Source: Mycobacterium sp. E1214 (GTDB taxonomy: Bacteria > Actinomycetota > Actinomycetes > Mycobacteriales > Mycobacteriaceae). Taken from it: a DNA stretch of 64,000 nucleotides. The position numbers and the translations under genes are program-made. Position 1 is the first letter of the stretch; each line of letters begins with the position of its first letter. Location of the stretch: contig NZ_LZJC01000082.1 in NCBI RefSeq assembly GCF_001666755.1, positions 90,497 to 154,496 on the forward strand, in the 5' to 3' direction. The notes beneath the pieces are model-generated. The model worked only from the letters and a program-made list of their open reading frames with translations, made no database searches and was not told the origin of the DNA. Below, piece by piece: positions 22,145 to 34,294 of this stretch.

Positions 22145-22753
22145 GTGGCCGACGCAGTCTCGCTCGCCGGGGTGGTACTCGCCGGCGGCGCCTCACGACG
22201 GATGGGCCGTGACAAGGCCTGCCTCCCGCTGCCGGCGCCCTTCGCGGGCTCGCAGGCCGGCACCATGGTCGAGCGGGTCGTCGAGATCCTCAGCCAGCGT
22301 TGCGATCCCGTGTTTGTGATGGCCGCGCAGGGCCAACCGCTACCGGAGCTGAACGCCCGCGTGCTGCGCGACGAGCTGCGTGGACTCGGGCCGCTGCCCG
22401 CCACGGGCCGGGCGCTGCGGGCCGCCGCCGACGCCGGCGCGCAGCTCGCCTTCGTCTGCGCGGTCGACATGCCCTTCCTGGTCGCCGAGCTCATCGACGA
22501 CTTGACCCGGCGGGCTCTGGAGACCGGCGCCGACGTCGTCCTGCCGTGGGACGGTCAGGACCACTACCTGGCCGCGGTGTATCGGACCGACCTTGCCGAC
22601 CGGGTCGACGCGCTGGTCGCCGCCGGTGAGCGCAAGATGCGCGCGCTGGCCGACGCCTCGGACACCCAGCGCATCGTGACCGCGGAATCCCGGGCGTTGA
22701 CCAACGTCAACACCGAGGCCGAGTTGCGCGCCCTGGCCCAGCCGCAGGGCTAG
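22145..22753 (+). CDS. mobA: Molybdenum cofactor guanylyltransferase MobA
   Basis: The 202-residue NTP-transferase-fold protein has [13 protein letters not shown] near residues 12-24, which binds the GTP phosphates. It attaches GMP to molybdopterin for DMSO-reductase-type enzymes. CAVDMPFL provides the Mg-binding Asp. GTG 22145 follows GAGGGAG after the korB stop, so it is in the korAB transcript. Some members make CTP-dependent MCD instead (MocA), and the sequence alone does not exclude that. Confidence 0.88.
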   Translation: MADAVSLAGVVLAGGASRRMGRDKACLPLPAPFAGSQAGTMVERVVEILSQRCDPVFVMAAQGQPLPELNARVLRDELRGLGPLPATGRALRAAADAGAQLAFVCAVDMPFLVAELIDDLTRRALETGADVVLPWDGQDHYLAAVYRTDLADRVDALVAAGERKMRALADASDTQRIVTAESRALTNVNTEAELRALAQPQG

Positions 22754-24068
<1,315 letters not shown>

Positions 24069-24108
24069 CCTGCGTCGCCATCCGACGGCATGGCCGTCAT
24101 CTGTTGGA

Positions 24109-24142
24109 AAGAAGCGCCGGGCCCTCGGGCCCGGCGCTTCTT
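24109..24142. terminator. 16-bp perfect hairpin terminator after rpfE
   Basis: AAGAAGCGCCGGGCCC at 24109-24124 and its exact complement at 24127-24142 flank two bases. The right arm ends in CTTCTT. It is symmetric, so it could act on both strands. Confidence 0.85.
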
Positions 24143-24173
24143 CGCTGCGCGGATCGGCGTCTCAGGCGTCGGG

Positions 24174-24179
24174 TAGCGT
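24174..24179 (+). promoter_or_regulatory. Leaderless -10 box of the saccharopine-dehydrogenase-like gene
   Basis: TAGCGT, then 7 nt, then GTG 24187. No ribosome site is present. Confidence 0.5.
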
Positions 24180-24186
24180 CGGGCCC

Positions 24187-25449
24187 GTGACCGCAACGCC
24201 GCGCGAATTCGACATAGTGCTGTACGGAGCGACCGGGTTCGTCGGGAAACTGACCGCCGACTATCTGGCGAACAAGGCGCCACAGGCCCGCATCGCGTTG
24301 GCCGGCCGATCGACCGACCGGCTGCGGGCCGTCCGCGACACCCTGGGCGAGTCCGCGCAATCCTGGCCGCTGCTGCAGGCCGACGCGGCGTCGCCGTCGA
24401 CGTTGGACGAAATGGCCGCGCGCACCCAGGTCGTCGTCACCACGGTCGGCCCGTACACCCGTTACGGGCTGCCGCTGGTGGCCGCGTGCGCCGCGGCCGG
24501 CACCGACTACGCCGACCTGACCGGCGAGGCGATGTTCGTGCGCGACAGCATCGACCTCTATCACAAGCAGGCCGCCGACACCGGCGCGCGGATCGTGCAC
24601 GCCTGCGGCTTCGATTCCATCCCGTCGGATCTCAGCGTGTACGGCCTCTACCGCGCGGTCCGCGACGACGAGGCGGGGGAGCTGGCCGAAACCGACCTGG
24701 TCCTGCGGTCGTTCTCCGGCGGGGTCTCCGGTGGCACCGTGGCCTCCATGGTGGAGGTGCTCAGCACCGCCTCCAGCGACCCCGACGCCCGCCGGCAGCT
24801 CGCCGACCCCTACACGCTGAGCACCGACCGCAGCGCCGAGCCCGACCTCGGGTCCCAGCCCGACCTGCCGTGGCGTCGCGGCCGCAAGATCGCGCCCGAG
24901 TTGGCGGGCCTGTGGACGGCCGGTTTCGTCATGGCGCCCTACAACACCCGCATCGTGCGGCGCAGTAACGCCTTGCTCGACTGGTCCTACGGCCGGCAGT
25001 TCCGCTACAGCGAGAGCATGAGCCTGGGTTCCTCGCCGGTGTTGGCGCCCGTCGCGTCCGCCGCGATGACGGGGATCGGCGGCGCCACCTTCGGGCTGGG
25101 CAGCCGGTACTTCCGCCTGCTGCCCCGCAAATTGGTCGAGCGCATCCTCCCCAAGCCCGGCACCGGCCCCAGCGCCCAGGCCCGCGAGCGCGGCTACTAC
25201 CGCATCGAGACCTACACCACCACGACCACCGGCGCGCGCTACGTCGCGCGCATGGAACAGCGCGGCGACCCCGGCTACAAGGCCACCTCGGTCCTGCTGG
25301 GGGAGTCGGGCCTGACGCTCGCCCTGGATCGCGACAAGCTTCCCGACCTGCATGGCGTGCTGACCCCGGCGGCCGCCATGGGCGACGCCCTGCTGGACCG
25401 GTTCCCGTCGGCCGGTGTGTCACTGCGGGTCGACCGTCTGGCCGAGTGA
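24187..25449 (+). CDS. Saccharopine dehydrogenase-like / trans-acting enoyl reductase family protein (Rv2449c-type)
   Basis: The 420-residue protein opens with a Rossmann NADP site, LYGATGFVGKLTADYL. It continues with TTVGPYTRYGLPLVAACAAAGTDYADLTGE, typical of the saccharopine-dehydrogenase-like superfamily. The mycobacterial members include the trans-acting enoyl reductase of phthiocerol/phenolic glycolipid synthesis, so a lipid-modifying reductase is plausible. There is no polyketide synthase nearby, and the substrate is unknown. It sits between rpfE and valS as Rv2449c does. Confidence 0.82.
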   Translation: MTATPREFDIVLYGATGFVGKLTADYLANKAPQARIALAGRSTDRLRAVRDTLGESAQSWPLLQADAASPSTLDEMAARTQVVVTTVGPYTRYGLPLVAACAAAGTDYADLTGEAMFVRDSIDLYHKQAADTGARIVHACGFDSIPSDLSVYGLYRAVRDDEAGELAETDLVLRSFSGGVSGGTVASMVEVLSTASSDPDARRQLADPYTLSTDRSAEPDLGSQPDLPWRRGRKIAPELAGLWTAGFVMAPYNTRIVRRSNALLDWSYGRQFRYSESMSLGSSPVLAPVASAAMTGIGGATFGLGSRYFRLLPRKLVERILPKPGTGPSAQARERGYYRIETYTTTTTGARYVARMEQRGDPGYKATSVLLGESGLTLALDRDKLPDLHGVLTPAAAMGDALLDRFPSAGVSLRVDRLAE

Positions 25450-25500
25450 CCTGGCTCACCTGCGCTTTCGGGCACTTACACGGGGGTAAACGGCCCTCCC

Positions 25501-25506
25501 TAGAAT
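25501..25506 (+). promoter_or_regulatory. Leaderless -10 box of valS
   Basis: TAGAAT, 6 nt, then GTG 25513. This is the best match to TANNNT in the window. Confidence 0.6.
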
Positions 25507-25512
25507 TGACGG

Positions 25513-28182
25513 GTGACCGCCAGCCCCAGCCCCGACATCGACCTGCCCAAGTCGTGGGATCCCGCGGCGGCCGAAGGCGCCATCTACCAGAGTTGGCTGG
25601 ACGCGGGGTACTTCACGGCTGACCCGACCAGCGCCAAGCCCGGGTATTCGATCGTGCTGCCGCCGCCGAACGTGACCGGCAGCCTGCACATGGGCCACGC
25701 CCTGGAGCACACCATGATGGACGCCCTGACCCGCCGCAAACGGATGCAGGGATATGAGGTGCTGTGGCAGCCGGGCATGGACCACGCCGGCATCGCGACC
25801 CAAAGCGTGGTGGAACGGCAGCTCGCCGTCGACGGCAAGACCAAAGAGGACTTCGGCCGCGAACTGTTCATCGACAAGGTGTGGGACTGGAAACGCGAGT
25901 CCGGCGGCGCGATCAGCGGCCAGATGCGCCGGCTCGGCGACGGTGTCGACTGGAGCCGGGACCGGTTCACGATGGACGAGGGTCTGTCGCGGGCGGTGCG
26001 GACGATCTTCAAGCGCCTGTACGACGCGGGGCTGATCTACCGGGCCGAGCGACTGGTCAACTGGTCGCCGGTGCTCGAGACCGCGCTGTCGGACATCGAG
26101 GTCACCTACGACGAGGTCGAAGGCGAACTGGTGTCGTTCCGGTACGGCTCGCTCGACGATTCAGAACCGCACATCGTCGTCGCCACCACGCGGGTCGAGA
26201 CGATGCTCGGGGACACCGCCATCGCGGTGCATCCCGACGACGAGCGGTATCGCCACCTCGTCGGGCAGACCTTGGCGCACCCCTTCGTCGACCGCGAGCT
26301 GATCATCGTCGCCGACGCGCACGTCGACCCCGAATTCGGCACGGGCGCTGTCAAAGTCACGCCCGCGCACGACCCCAACGACTTCGAGATCGGCCTACGC
26401 TATCAACTTCCGATGATCTCGATCATGGACACCAAAGGCCGGATCGTGGACACCGGAACGCGATTCGACGGCATGGACCGGTTCGAGGCGCGGGTCGCCG
26501 TGCGCGAAGAGCTGGCCGCGCAGGGCCGCGTCGTCGCCGAGAAGCGGCCCTATCTGCACAGCGTCGGGCACTCCGAGCGCAGCGGCGAGCCGATCGAACC
26601 GCGGCTGTCGCTGCAATGGTGGGTCCGCGTCGAATCGCTGGCCAAGGCCGCCGGCGACGCGGTGCGCAACGGCGACACCGTGATTCACCCGGCCAGCCTG
26701 GAGCCGCGCTGGTTCGCGTGGGTGGACAACATGCACGACTGGTGCATCTCGCGACAGCTGTGGTGGGGCCACCGCATCCCGATCTGGTACGGGCCCAACG
26801 GCGAACAGCGTTGTGTCGGCCCCGACGAGACGCCTCCCGAGGGTTGGGAGCAGGACCCCGACGTGCTCGACACCTGGTTCTCCTCGGGGTTGTGGCCGTT
26901 CTCCACGCTGGGCTGGCCGGAGCGGACGCCGGAACTCGAAAAGTTCTATCCGACAAGCGTTCTGGTGACCGGATATGACATTTTGTTTTTCTGGGTGGCC
27001 CGGATGATGATGTTCGGCACCTTCGTCGGCGACGACCCGGCGATCACCTCCGACGGTCGCCGCGGCCCGCAGGTGCCCTTCACCGACGTCTTCCTGCACG
27101 GGCTCATCCGCGACGAATTCGGCCGCAAGATGAGCAAGTCCAAGGGCAACGTCGTCGACCCACTGGACTGGATGGAGGCCTTCGGCGCCGACGCGCTGCG
27201 GTTCACGCTGGCCCGCGGCGCCAGTCCCGGCGGCGATCTGGCCGTCGGCGAGGATGCGGTGCGCGCGTCCCGGAACTTCGGCACCAAGCTGTTCAATGCC
27301 ACCCGCTACGCCCTGCTCAACGGCGCGCGGTTGGCTCCGTTGCCGCCGCACGCCGAGTTGACCGATGCCGACCGCTGGATCCTGGGCCGGCTGGAAGAGG
27401 TTCGGGCCGAGGTCGATTCGGCATTCGACGGCTATGAGTTCAGCCGGGCCTGCGAGGCGCTCTACCACTTCGCGTGGGACGAGTTCTGCGACTGGTACCT
27501 CGAACTGGCCAAGACCCAACTCGCCGACGGCGCGGCGCACACCACCGCCGTGCTGGCCGCGGTGCTCGACACCCTGTTGCGCTTGCTGCACCCGGTCATC
27601 CCGTTCCTCACCGAGGCGCTGTGGCAGGCCCTGACCCGCCAGGAGGCCGGTCTGGAATCGCTGGTCGTCGCCGAGTGGCCGACGGCGTCGGGCGTCGAGC
27701 CGGATCGGATTGCGGTGCAACGGATCACGGACATGCAGAAGTTGGTCACCGAGGTCCGCCGGTTCCGCAGTGACCAGGGCCTGGCCGACCGGCAGAAGGT
27801 GCCCGCCCGGCTGGCGGGGATGCAGGACGCCGACCTGAGCGGTCAGGTCGCGGCCGTCACCTCCCTGGCCTGGCTGACCGAACCGGGCCCGGACTTCCGG
27901 CCGTCGGTGTCGCTGGAGGTCCGGCTCGGGCCCGACACGGACCGCACCGTCGTCGTCGAAATCGACACCTCCGGCACCATCGACGTCGCCGCCGAGCGGC
28001 GCCGCCTGGAGAAGGACCTGGCCGTCGCGCACAAGGAGCTGGCGTCGACCACCGCCAAGCTGGCCAACGAGGACTTCCTGGCCAAGGCCCCCGACCACGT
28101 CGTCGGCAAGATTCGCGACCGGCAGCGGGTGGCGCAGGAGGAATCAGACCGGATCAACGCGAGGCTGGCTGGGCTGCAATGA
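25513..28182 (+). CDS. valS: Valyl-tRNA synthetase
   Basis: The 889-residue class I synthetase charges tRNA-Val. The HIGH signature is HMGH at residues 59-62 and KMSKS is at 539-543. The CP1 editing domain between them contains [13 protein letters not shown]. The last 70 residues form the tRNA-binding coiled coil ([20 protein letters not shown]). It overlaps folC by 4 nt (ATGA), so valS, folC and the DUF4233 gene form one coupled operon, probably with a leaderless mRNA. Confidence 0.98.
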   Translation: MTASPSPDIDLPKSWDPAAAEGAIYQSWLDAGYFTADPTSAKPGYSIVLPPPNVTGSLHMGHALEHTMMDALTRRKRMQGYEVLWQPGMDHAGIATQSVVERQLAVDGKTKEDFGRELFIDKVWDWKRESGGAISGQMRRLGDGVDWSRDRFTMDEGLSRAVRTIFKRLYDAGLIYRAERLVNWSPVLETALSDIEVTYDEVEGELVSFRYGSLDDSEPHIVVATTRVETMLGDTAIAVHPDDERYRHLVGQTLAHPFVDRELIIVADAHVDPEFGTGAVKVTPAHDPNDFEIGLRYQLPMISIMDTKGRIVDTGTRFDGMDRFEARVAVREELAAQGRVVAEKRPYLHSVGHSERSGEPIEPRLSLQWWVRVESLAKAAGDAVRNGDTVIHPASLEPRWFAWVDNMHDWCISRQLWWGHRIPIWYGPNGEQRCVGPDETPPEGWEQDPDVLDTWFSSGLWPFSTLGWPERTPELEKFYPTSVLVTGYDILFFWVARMMMFGTFVGDDPAITSDGRRGPQVPFTDVFLHGLIRDEFGRKMSKSKGNVVDPLDWMEAFGADALRFTLARGASPGGDLAVGEDAVRASRNFGTKLFNATRYALLNGARLAPLPPHAELTDADRWILGRLEEVRAEVDSAFDGYEFSRACEALYHFAWDEFCDWYLELAKTQLADGAAHTTAVLAAVLDTLLRLLHPVIPFLTEALWQALTRQEAGLESLVVAEWPTASGVEPDRIAVQRITDMQKLVTEVRRFRSDQGLADRQKVPARLAGMQDADLSGQVAAVTSLAWLTEPGPDFRPSVSLEVRLGPDTDRTVVVEIDTSGTIDVAAERRRLEKDLAVAHKELASTTAKLANEDFLAKAPDHVVGKIRDRQRVAQEESDRINARLAGLQ

Positions 28183-29654
28183 CTTTCGAGCCGCCCGAGT
28201 GGGCACCGGACATCGAATCCGAACCCGGCCCAGAGCCGGCCGCCGCCCCCACCCCGGACGAAATCGCGTCGCTGTTGCAGGTCGAGCACCTGCTGGACCA
28301 GCGCTGGCCGGAGACCAAGATCGAGCCGAGCCTGACCCGCATCAACGCGGTGCTGGACCTGCTGGGCTCGCCGCAACGGGGGTATCCGTCGATCCACATC
28401 GCCGGCACCAACGGCAAAACGTCGGTGGCGCGCATGGTCGACGCGCTGGTCACCGCGTTGCATCGGCGCACCGGCCGCACCACCAGCCCGCACCTGCAGT
28501 CGGCGGTGGAGCGCATCGCCATCGACGGGCGTCCCATCACCCCTGCCCAGTACGTGGCGACCTACCGGGAGATCGAGCCGTTCGTGCAGATGGTCGACGA
28601 GCAGTCGCAGGCCGGCGCCCTCGGCGAGCCCGGCCCGGCGATGAGCAAGTTCGAGGTCCTCACCGCGATGGCCTTCGCGGCGTTCGCCGACGCGCCCGTC
28701 GACGTTGCCGTCGTCGAGGTCGGCATGGGCGGGCGCTGGGACGCCACCAACGTGGTCAACGCGCCGGTGGCCGTGATCGCCCCGATCGGCATCGACCACG
28801 TGGAGTACCTGGGCGACGACCTCGCCGGCATCGCGGCCGAGAAGGCCGGGATCATCACCCGGGCGCCGGCCGGCGCCCCTGACACCGTTGCCGTCATCGC
28901 CCGGCAGGCGCCGGAGGTGATGGAGGTGCTGCTGAGCCAGGCCGTCGCGGCCGACGCCGCCGTCGCGCGCGAGGACTCCGAATTCGCGGTGTTGAGCCGC
29001 CAGGTGGCGATCGGCGGACAACTGCTGACGCTGCAGGGCCTGGGCGGGGTGTATCCCGACGTCTTCCTGCCGCTGCACGGCGAGCACCAGGCGCACAACG
29101 CCGCCCTGGCGCTGGCGGCGGTCGAGGCGTTCTTCGGCGCGGGCGCCCAGCGCCAGCTCGACGTCGACGCGGTCCGCGCCGGCTTCGCCGCCGCTACCAG
29201 CCCGGGCCGGCTGGAACGCCTGCGCAGCGCACCGACGGTGTTCGCCGACGCCGCCCACAACCCGGCCGGGGCGGCGGCGCTGGCGCAGACCCTGGCCGAG
29301 GAATTCGACTTCCGTTACCTCGTCGGCGTGCTCAGCGTGATGGCCGATAAGGACGTCGACGGCATTCTCGCCGCGCTGGAACCGGTCTTCGACGCGGTGG
29401 TCGTGACCCATAACGGGTCGCCCCGGGCGCTGGACGTCGAGGCGCTGGGGGTGGCGGCCGCGGCGCGCTTCGGCCCCGAGCGGGTCAGCACCGCCGAGAA
29501 CCTGCGCGACGCCATCGACGTGGCGACCGCCCTGGTCGACGAGGCCGCCGTGGCAGGTCACGCCGAGCGCTTCTCCGGCACCGGAATCGTGATCACGGGC
29601 TCGGTGGTCACCGCGGGGGCGGCGCGCACCCTGTTCGGGCGTGATCCCGAATGA
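28179..29654 (+). CDS. folC: Bifunctional folylpolyglutamate/dihydrofolate synthase
   Basis: The 491-residue Mur-ligase-family enzyme adds glutamate to folates and probably also makes dihydrofolate from dihydropteroate. The P-loop is GTNGKT at residues 76-81. [15 protein letters not shown] is the Mg/ATP loop. The C-terminal domain begins near SPGRLERL, and [12 protein letters not shown] is the FolC signature. The first 30 residues are a Pro/Glu-rich extension. Both ends overlap neighbours by 4 nt. Confidence 0.96.
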   Translation: MTFEPPEWAPDIESEPGPEPAAAPTPDEIASLLQVEHLLDQRWPETKIEPSLTRINAVLDLLGSPQRGYPSIHIAGTNGKTSVARMVDALVTALHRRTGRTTSPHLQSAVERIAIDGRPITPAQYVATYREIEPFVQMVDEQSQAGALGEPGPAMSKFEVLTAMAFAAFADAPVDVAVVEVGMGGRWDATNVVNAPVAVIAPIGIDHVEYLGDDLAGIAAEKAGIITRAPAGAPDTVAVIARQAPEVMEVLLSQAVAADAAVAREDSEFAVLSRQVAIGGQLLTLQGLGGVYPDVFLPLHGEHQAHNAALALAAVEAFFGAGAQRQLDVDAVRAGFAAATSPGRLERLRSAPTVFADAAHNPAGAAALAQTLAEEFDFRYLVGVLSVMADKDVDGILAALEPVFDAVVVTHNGSPRALDVEALGVAAAARFGPERVSTAENLRDAIDVATALVDEAAVAGHAERFSGTGIVITGSVVTAGAARTLFGRDPE

Positions 29655-29998
29655 CGGAGCAGCGACCCGACCCGTGGCGCAGCTTCGCCGCCGTGATGGC
29701 CGCCACGTTGTTCCTGGAGGCCATCGTGGTGCTGCTGGCGATCCCGGTGGTGGGCGCGGTCGGCGGCGGCCTGACGTCGCTGTCGCTGAGCTACCTGATC
29801 GGCCTCGCCGCGCTGCTCGTGCTGTTGGGCGGGGTGCAGCGCAAACCGTGGGCGATCTGGGTCAATCTGGGCGTGCAGGTGCTGTTGCTGGCCGGGTTCG
29901 CGCTGTATCCCGGCGTGGGCATCATCGGTGTGCTGTTCACCGGGTTGTGGGCGCTGATCGCCTACTTCAGGGCCGAGGTGCGGCGCCGCCAGGGCTAG
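29651..29998 (+). CDS. DUF4233 membrane protein (Rv2446c-type)
   Basis: The 115-residue protein has about four transmembrane helices: near 14-37, 40-57, 68-85 and 88-106. The conserved core GVQRKPWAIWVNLGVQ lies between the second and third. Such proteins follow folC throughout actinobacteria, and the ATGA overlap with folC shows coupling. The function is unknown; no catalytic motif is visible. Confidence 0.85.
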   Translation: MTEQRPDPWRSFAAVMAATLFLEAIVVLLAIPVVGAVGGGLTSLSLSYLIGLAALLVLLGGVQRKPWAIWVNLGVQVLLLAGFALYPGVGIIGVLFTGLWALIAYFRAEVRRRQG

Positions 29999-30041
29999 GC
30001 CAAGGCTAGATCGGCGCAGCGCGGGTCGCCGCGCGGTTATG

Positions 30042-30047
30042 TACGCT
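30042..30047 (+). promoter_or_regulatory. Leaderless -10 box of ndk
   Basis: TACGCT, 7 nt, then GTG 30055, with no ribosome site. Confidence 0.5.
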
Positions 30048-30054
30048 GTGCGCC

Positions 30055-30465
30055 GTGACCGAACGGACGCTGGTACTGATCAAGCCGGACGGCGTGCAGC
30101 GCCAGCTGGTGGGGGAGATCGTCGGCCGCATCGAGCGCAAGGGCCTGACCCTGGCCGCGCTGGAACTGCGCCGCGTCACCGAAGACCTGGCCGCGCAGCA
30201 CTACGCCGAGCACGACGGCAAGCCCTTCTTCGGGTCGTTGCTGGAGTTCATCACGTCCGGCCCGGTGGTGGCGGCGATCGTCGAGGGCCCCCGCGCGATC
30301 GCGGCGTTCCGGCAGCTCGCCGGCGCGACCGACCCCGTCGAGAAGGCAGCACCCGGCACGATTCGCGGCGACTTGGGCCTGGAAACCCAGTTCAACTTGG
30401 TGCACGGCTCCGACTCGCCCGAGTCCGCGCGGCGCGAAATCGAGCTCTGGTTCCCCGGCGCGTAA
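30055..30465 (+). CDS. ndk: Nucleoside diphosphate kinase
   Basis: The 136-residue enzyme moves the gamma phosphate from ATP to other nucleoside diphosphates through a phospho-His, here H117 in [20 protein letters not shown] at the N terminus and EGPRAI in the middle are conserved. The length is standard. It has its own leaderless promoter rather than reading through from the folC operon. Confidence 0.97.
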   Translation: MTERTLVLIKPDGVQRQLVGEIVGRIERKGLTLAALELRRVTEDLAAQHYAEHDGKPFFGSLLEFITSGPVVAAIVEGPRAIAAFRQLAGATDPVEKAAPGTIRGDLGLETQFNLVHGSDSPESARREIELWFPGA

Positions 30466-30783
30466 CACCGCCGAAAAACCCGCCCAGCACGCCCGTGAGC
30501 TCGGTATTGGCGGAGCTCGCGAGGTGATGTGGGATACTGATGACGGGTGAACGTCGCCGGACCGGTGTCGGACACCCGAATGAAGACTTAGACAAGCGCG
30601 ACTACCGCCAGCTCGCGGTGGTGCGCCGCATGTCAAGCCGTCATTCAGCACGGCGCCGAGTGCGTTCTACCCGAACCTCTCGGGGCGAGACCATCACAAG
30701 TCCGGGAGAAGTGGCCCGGACCCATAGCGAAGCCCTCGCGTGGCCGCGTCGCAACGACGCGCCCGGGGGCTTGAGGAGAATAC
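30466..30783 (+). other. 318-bp gap: probable long 5' leader of rne
   Basis: No gene is supported. The last 18 bp include GAGGAG at 30773-30778, the rne ribosome site. RNase E genes in other bacteria control themselves through the 5' leader, so a long untranslated region is plausible here, but I see no specific conserved fold. Confidence 0.4.
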
Positions 30784-33720
30784 GTGGTAGACGGTGCCCC
30801 ATCCGCAGACTCATCCCAAGACCCGACTCGGCACGAGGAACTGCCCGACCGCCTGAGAGTCCATTCGCTGGCGCGCACGCTGGGAACGACCAGCAAGCGC
30901 GTGCTGGACGCGCTGAGCGCGCTCGACGGGCGCATCCGTAGCGCCCATTCCAGCGTGGACCGCGAGGACGCGGTCCGGGTGCGTGACCTGCTGGCCGCCG
31001 ATCAGTCGCACGGCGACCCGGGGGCCGCGAACTCCGACGTGGCCACGCGGGCCGCCGGCAGCGACGCGGTGGAAGAGCCGGAGTCCCGGCTGCTGCTCGA
31101 GACCCCCGCCGGTGACACCCCGGACAGCGCCGAGGGGGGCGCGACCGCCGCCGAGCGCCCGCACTACATGCCGCTCTTCGTCGCGCCGCAGCCGATCGAG
31201 ACGGGCCCGGGCGCCCGCGGGGGCGAGGACGTCGACGCGGATTCCGATTCCGACGATGCCGACGATGACGACGACGACGAGGAACAGGCCGACCGACCGG
31301 CCAACCGGCGGCGTCGGCGGGGTCGCCGGGGCCGCGGCCGCGGGCGCGGCGAGCAGGGCGGACCCGACGGGGCGGACGACGACGAACCGCAGCAGCGGGG
31401 CCAGAGGGCGGGCCGTACCGACGCCGAGGACGCCGACGGCCACGACGCCGACGAGGGCGACGACGGCCAGGACTCCGACGAGGGCGACGACGCCGGTGAC
31501 GACGGTTCGTCCGACGGCGCCAGCCGGCGTCGGCGCCGGCGGCGCCGCCGCAAGTCCGGCGCCGCCGACGACAGCGACGACAACTCCTCGCCCGACGACC
31601 CCCCGAACACGGTGGTGCACGAGCGGGCGCCCCGCGGTGGCAAGAGGGGCGACGATTCCGGCGGCAGCTCCAACGCCGAGATCAAGGGCATTGACGGCTC
31701 CACCCGGCTGGAGGCCAAGCGGCAGCGGCGCCGCGACGGGCGCGACGCCGGCCGGCGCCGCCCGCCCGTCCTCACCGAGGCCGAATTCCTGGCCCGCCGC
31801 GAGGCCGTCGAACGGGTCATGGTGGTCCGCGACCGGGTTCGCACCGAACCGCCCCATCAGGGCTCGCGGTACACCCAGATCGCCGTGCTCGAGGACGGCA
31901 TCGTGGTGGAGCACTTCGTCACCTCGGCCGCTTCGGCGTCGCTGGTGGGCAACATCTACCTCGGCATCGTGCAGAACGTGCTGCCGTCGATGGAGGCCGC
32001 GTTCGTCGACATCGGCCGCGGCCGCAACGGCGTCCTGTACGCCGGCGAGGTCAACTGGGAGGCCGCGGGCCTCGGCGGATCGGACCGCAAGATCGAGCAG
32101 GCGCTCAAGCCCGGCGACTACGTCGTGGTGCAGGTCAGCAAGGATCCGGTGGGCCACAAGGGCGCCCGGCTGACCACCCAGGTGTCGCTGGCCGGCCGGT
32201 ACCTGGTGTACGTGCCGGGGGCGTCGTCGACGGGGATCAGCCGCAAGCTGCCCGACACCGAGCGGCAGCGGCTCAAGGACATCTTGCGCGAGGTGGTGCC
32301 GTCGGACGCCGGGGTGATCATCCGCACCGCGTCCGAGGGCGTCAAAGAGGACGGCATCCGCACCGACGTCACCCGCCTGCAGGAGCGCTGGAAGCAGATC
32401 GAGGCCAAGGCCATCGAGGTCAAGGAGAAGGCCGCCGGCGCCGCCGTGGCCCTCTACGAGGAGCCCGACGTGCTGGTCAAGGTCATTCGCGACCTGTTCA
32501 ACGAGGACTTCGCCGGGCTGGTGGTCTCCGGTGACGACGCCTGGACCACCATCAACGACTACGTCAATTCCGTTGCGCCCGAACTTGTTTCGAAGTTGGA
32601 GAAGTACGAGCCGCCGGCCGGTCCGGACGGCGCGCCGGGGCCGGACGTGTTCGCGGTGCACCGCATCGACGAGCAACTGGCCAAGGCGATGGACCGCAAG
32701 GTGTGGCTGCCGTCGGGCGGTACCCTGGTGATCGACCGCACCGAGGCGATGACGGTGGTCGACGTGAACACCGGGAAGTTCACCGGGTCCGGCGGCAACC
32801 TCGAGCAGACCGTCACCAAGAACAACCTCGAGGCGGCCGAGGAGATCGTCCGCCAGCTGCGGCTGCGCGACATCGGCGGCATCGTGGTCATCGACTTCAT
32901 CGACATGGTGCTCGAGTCCAACCGCGACCTGGTGCTGCGGCGGCTGACCGAGTCGCTGGCCCGCGACCGCACCCGCCACCAGGTTTCCGAGGTCACCTCG
33001 CTGGGCCTGGTGCAGCTGACCCGCAAGCGGCTGGGCACCGGCCTGATCGAGGCCTTCTCGACCTCGTGCCCGCACTGTGCCGGGCGTGGCATCCTGCTGC
33101 ACGCCGACCCGGTGGACTCGGCCCCGTCGAACGGGCGCAAGTCCGAGTCGGGCGGGCGCCGCGGCCGGCGCTCCAAGAAGAACCGGGCCGAGGAGCCGTC
33201 GGATCAGCCGGCCGTCGCCAAGGTGCCCACGCACGCCCCCGGCGAGCACCCGATGTTCAAGGCCATGGCCGCCGGCTCGTCCGGCCCGGCCGACCGCGAG
33301 GACGAGGACTCCGACGCCACCGACGAGATCGCCGACGACCTCGACGAGCCGAAGCGGCCCGCCGGCCTCGTCGACGCCGACTTCGACGAGTCCGACGAGG
33401 ACTCTGAAGACTCCGACGAGGATGCTGAGGACGAGCTGGACGACGAGGACGACTCCGACGAGGACGACGACCTCGACGACTCCGATGACGACGACTCCGA
33501 CGACGACCTCGACGAGGTCGACGACCTGGACGACTCCGACGCGGACGACGACGAAGATGACGACGACGCCGACGAGGACGACTCCGACGAGGATGACCTG
33601 GACGACGACCCCGACGATTCGGGCAACGGCGCTCGCCCGGCTGCGGGCGGCTCGGCGTTCGGGCGCCCCCGCCGCCGCGCGGCCGGCCGGCCGGCGGGCC
33701 CACCCATCCACGTCGACTGA
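30784..33720 (+). CDS. rne: Ribonuclease E/G family endoribonuclease
   Basis: The 978-residue enzyme processes rRNA and starts mRNA decay. The catalytic core is central, as in other actinobacteria: S1 domain from about residue 360 (YTQIAVLEDGIVVEHF), Mg-binding D660 (VDVNTG) and D704 (DFIDM), and the zinc-link C762/C765 (CPHC). The 350-residue N-terminal extension is disordered, with an Arg/Gly-rich block near 172-195 set between acidic runs. The C-terminal 130 residues are a dense Asp/Glu/Ser tract ending in a basic tip. These are likely RNA- or partner-binding scaffolds. Translation starts at GTG behind GAGGAG. Confidence 0.96.
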   Translation: MVDGAPSADSSQDPTRHEELPDRLRVHSLARTLGTTSKRVLDALSALDGRIRSAHSSVDREDAVRVRDLLAADQSHGDPGAANSDVATRAAGSDAVEEPESRLLLETPAGDTPDSAEGGATAAERPHYMPLFVAPQPIETGPGARGGEDVDADSDSDDADDDDDDEEQADRPANRRRRRGRRGRGRGRGEQGGPDGADDDEPQQRGQRAGRTDAEDADGHDADEGDDGQDSDEGDDAGDDGSSDGASRRRRRRRRRKSGAADDSDDNSSPDDPPNTVVHERAPRGGKRGDDSGGSSNAEIKGIDGSTRLEAKRQRRRDGRDAGRRRPPVLTEAEFLARREAVERVMVVRDRVRTEPPHQGSRYTQIAVLEDGIVVEHFVTSAASASLVGNIYLGIVQNVLPSMEAAFVDIGRGRNGVLYAGEVNWEAAGLGGSDRKIEQALKPGDYVVVQVSKDPVGHKGARLTTQVSLAGRYLVYVPGASSTGISRKLPDTERQRLKDILREVVPSDAGVIIRTASEGVKEDGIRTDVTRLQERWKQIEAKAIEVKEKAAGAAVALYEEPDVLVKVIRDLFNEDFAGLVVSGDDAWTTINDYVNSVAPELVSKLEKYEPPAGPDGAPGPDVFAVHRIDEQLAKAMDRKVWLPSGGTLVIDRTEAMTVVDVNTGKFTGSGGNLEQTVTKNNLEAAEEIVRQLRLRDIGGIVVIDFIDMVLESNRDLVLRRLTESLARDRTRHQVSEVTSLGLVQLTRKRLGTGLIEAFSTSCPHCAGRGILLHADPVDSAPSNGRKSESGGRRGRRSKKNRAEEPSDQPAVAKVPTHAPGEHPMFKAMAAGSSGPADREDEDSDATDEIADDLDEPKRPAGLVDADFDESDEDSEDSDEDAEDELDDEDDSDEDDDLDDSDDDDSDDDLDEVDDLDDSDADDDEDDDDADEDDSDEDDLDDDPDDSGNGARPAAGGSAFGRPRRRAAGRPAGPPIHVD

Positions 33721-33740
33721 CGCCGGACCCACGTGCCAGT

Positions 33741-33770
33741 TTGATTCTGTAGCCGCTGGTCACGTACCCT
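33741..33770 (+). promoter_or_regulatory. Candidate rplU promoter
   Basis: TTGATT (33741-33746), an 18-bp spacer, then TACCCT (33765-33770), which fits TANNNT. It would give a leader of about 160 nt before rplU. Confidence 0.35.
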
Positions 33771-33935
33771 TGGACAGTTGTCGTTAGGCTGGGCGAGCAA
33801 CCCTTCCGGCCGGCGACAGCGGGACTCCCGAGCAATCGGCGCAGGCCCGCGCCCCAAGACCCACCACGCGCACTGCGGTCGGTGCGCGCGCGAGCGCGAC
33901 CGAGCGGCGCAGACACAGAGAAGGCAGGAGCAGCA

Positions 33936-34247
33936 ATGGCGACCTACGCAATCGTCAAGACGGGCGGCAAGCAGTACAAGGTCGCCGTCGGAGACGTGGT
34001 CAAGGTCGAGAAGCTCGACTCCGAGCCGGGCTCGAACGTATCGCTGCCCGTCGCCCTGGTCGTCGACGGCGCCAACGTCACCAGCGACGCCGCCGCGCTG
34101 GCGAAGGTCGCGGTCACCGGCGAGGTGCTCGAGCACACCAAGGGCCCCAAGATCCGCATCCACAAGTTCCGGAACAAGACCGGCTACCACAAGCGTCAGG
34201 GTCACCGTCAGCCGCTGACGGTCCTGAAGGTCACCGGCATCGCGTGA
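33936..34247 (+). CDS. rplU: 50S ribosomal protein L21
   Basis: The 103-residue protein starts [16 protein letters not shown] and ends with [14 protein letters not shown], both diagnostic of L21. ATG 33936 is chosen because GGCAGGAG precedes it; the frame is open 18 codons further upstream. It heads the L21-L27-Obg-ProB cluster. Confidence 0.98.
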   Translation: MATYAIVKTGGKQYKVAVGDVVKVEKLDSEPGSNVSLPVALVVDGANVTSDAAALAKVAVTGEVLEHTKGPKIRIHKFRNKTGYHKRQGHRQPLTVLKVTGIA

Positions 34248-34294
34248 TGAGCCGTCAGGCTTCCAACAGACACCACTGAGCGGAGAGCACAGAT

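Noticed and set aside
30811..33732. 973-codon open frame antisense to rne
   Set aside because: It mirrors the low-complexity GC-rich rne sequence and its Val/Gly/Leu-rich translation has no domain. The forward frame has all RNase E motifs.
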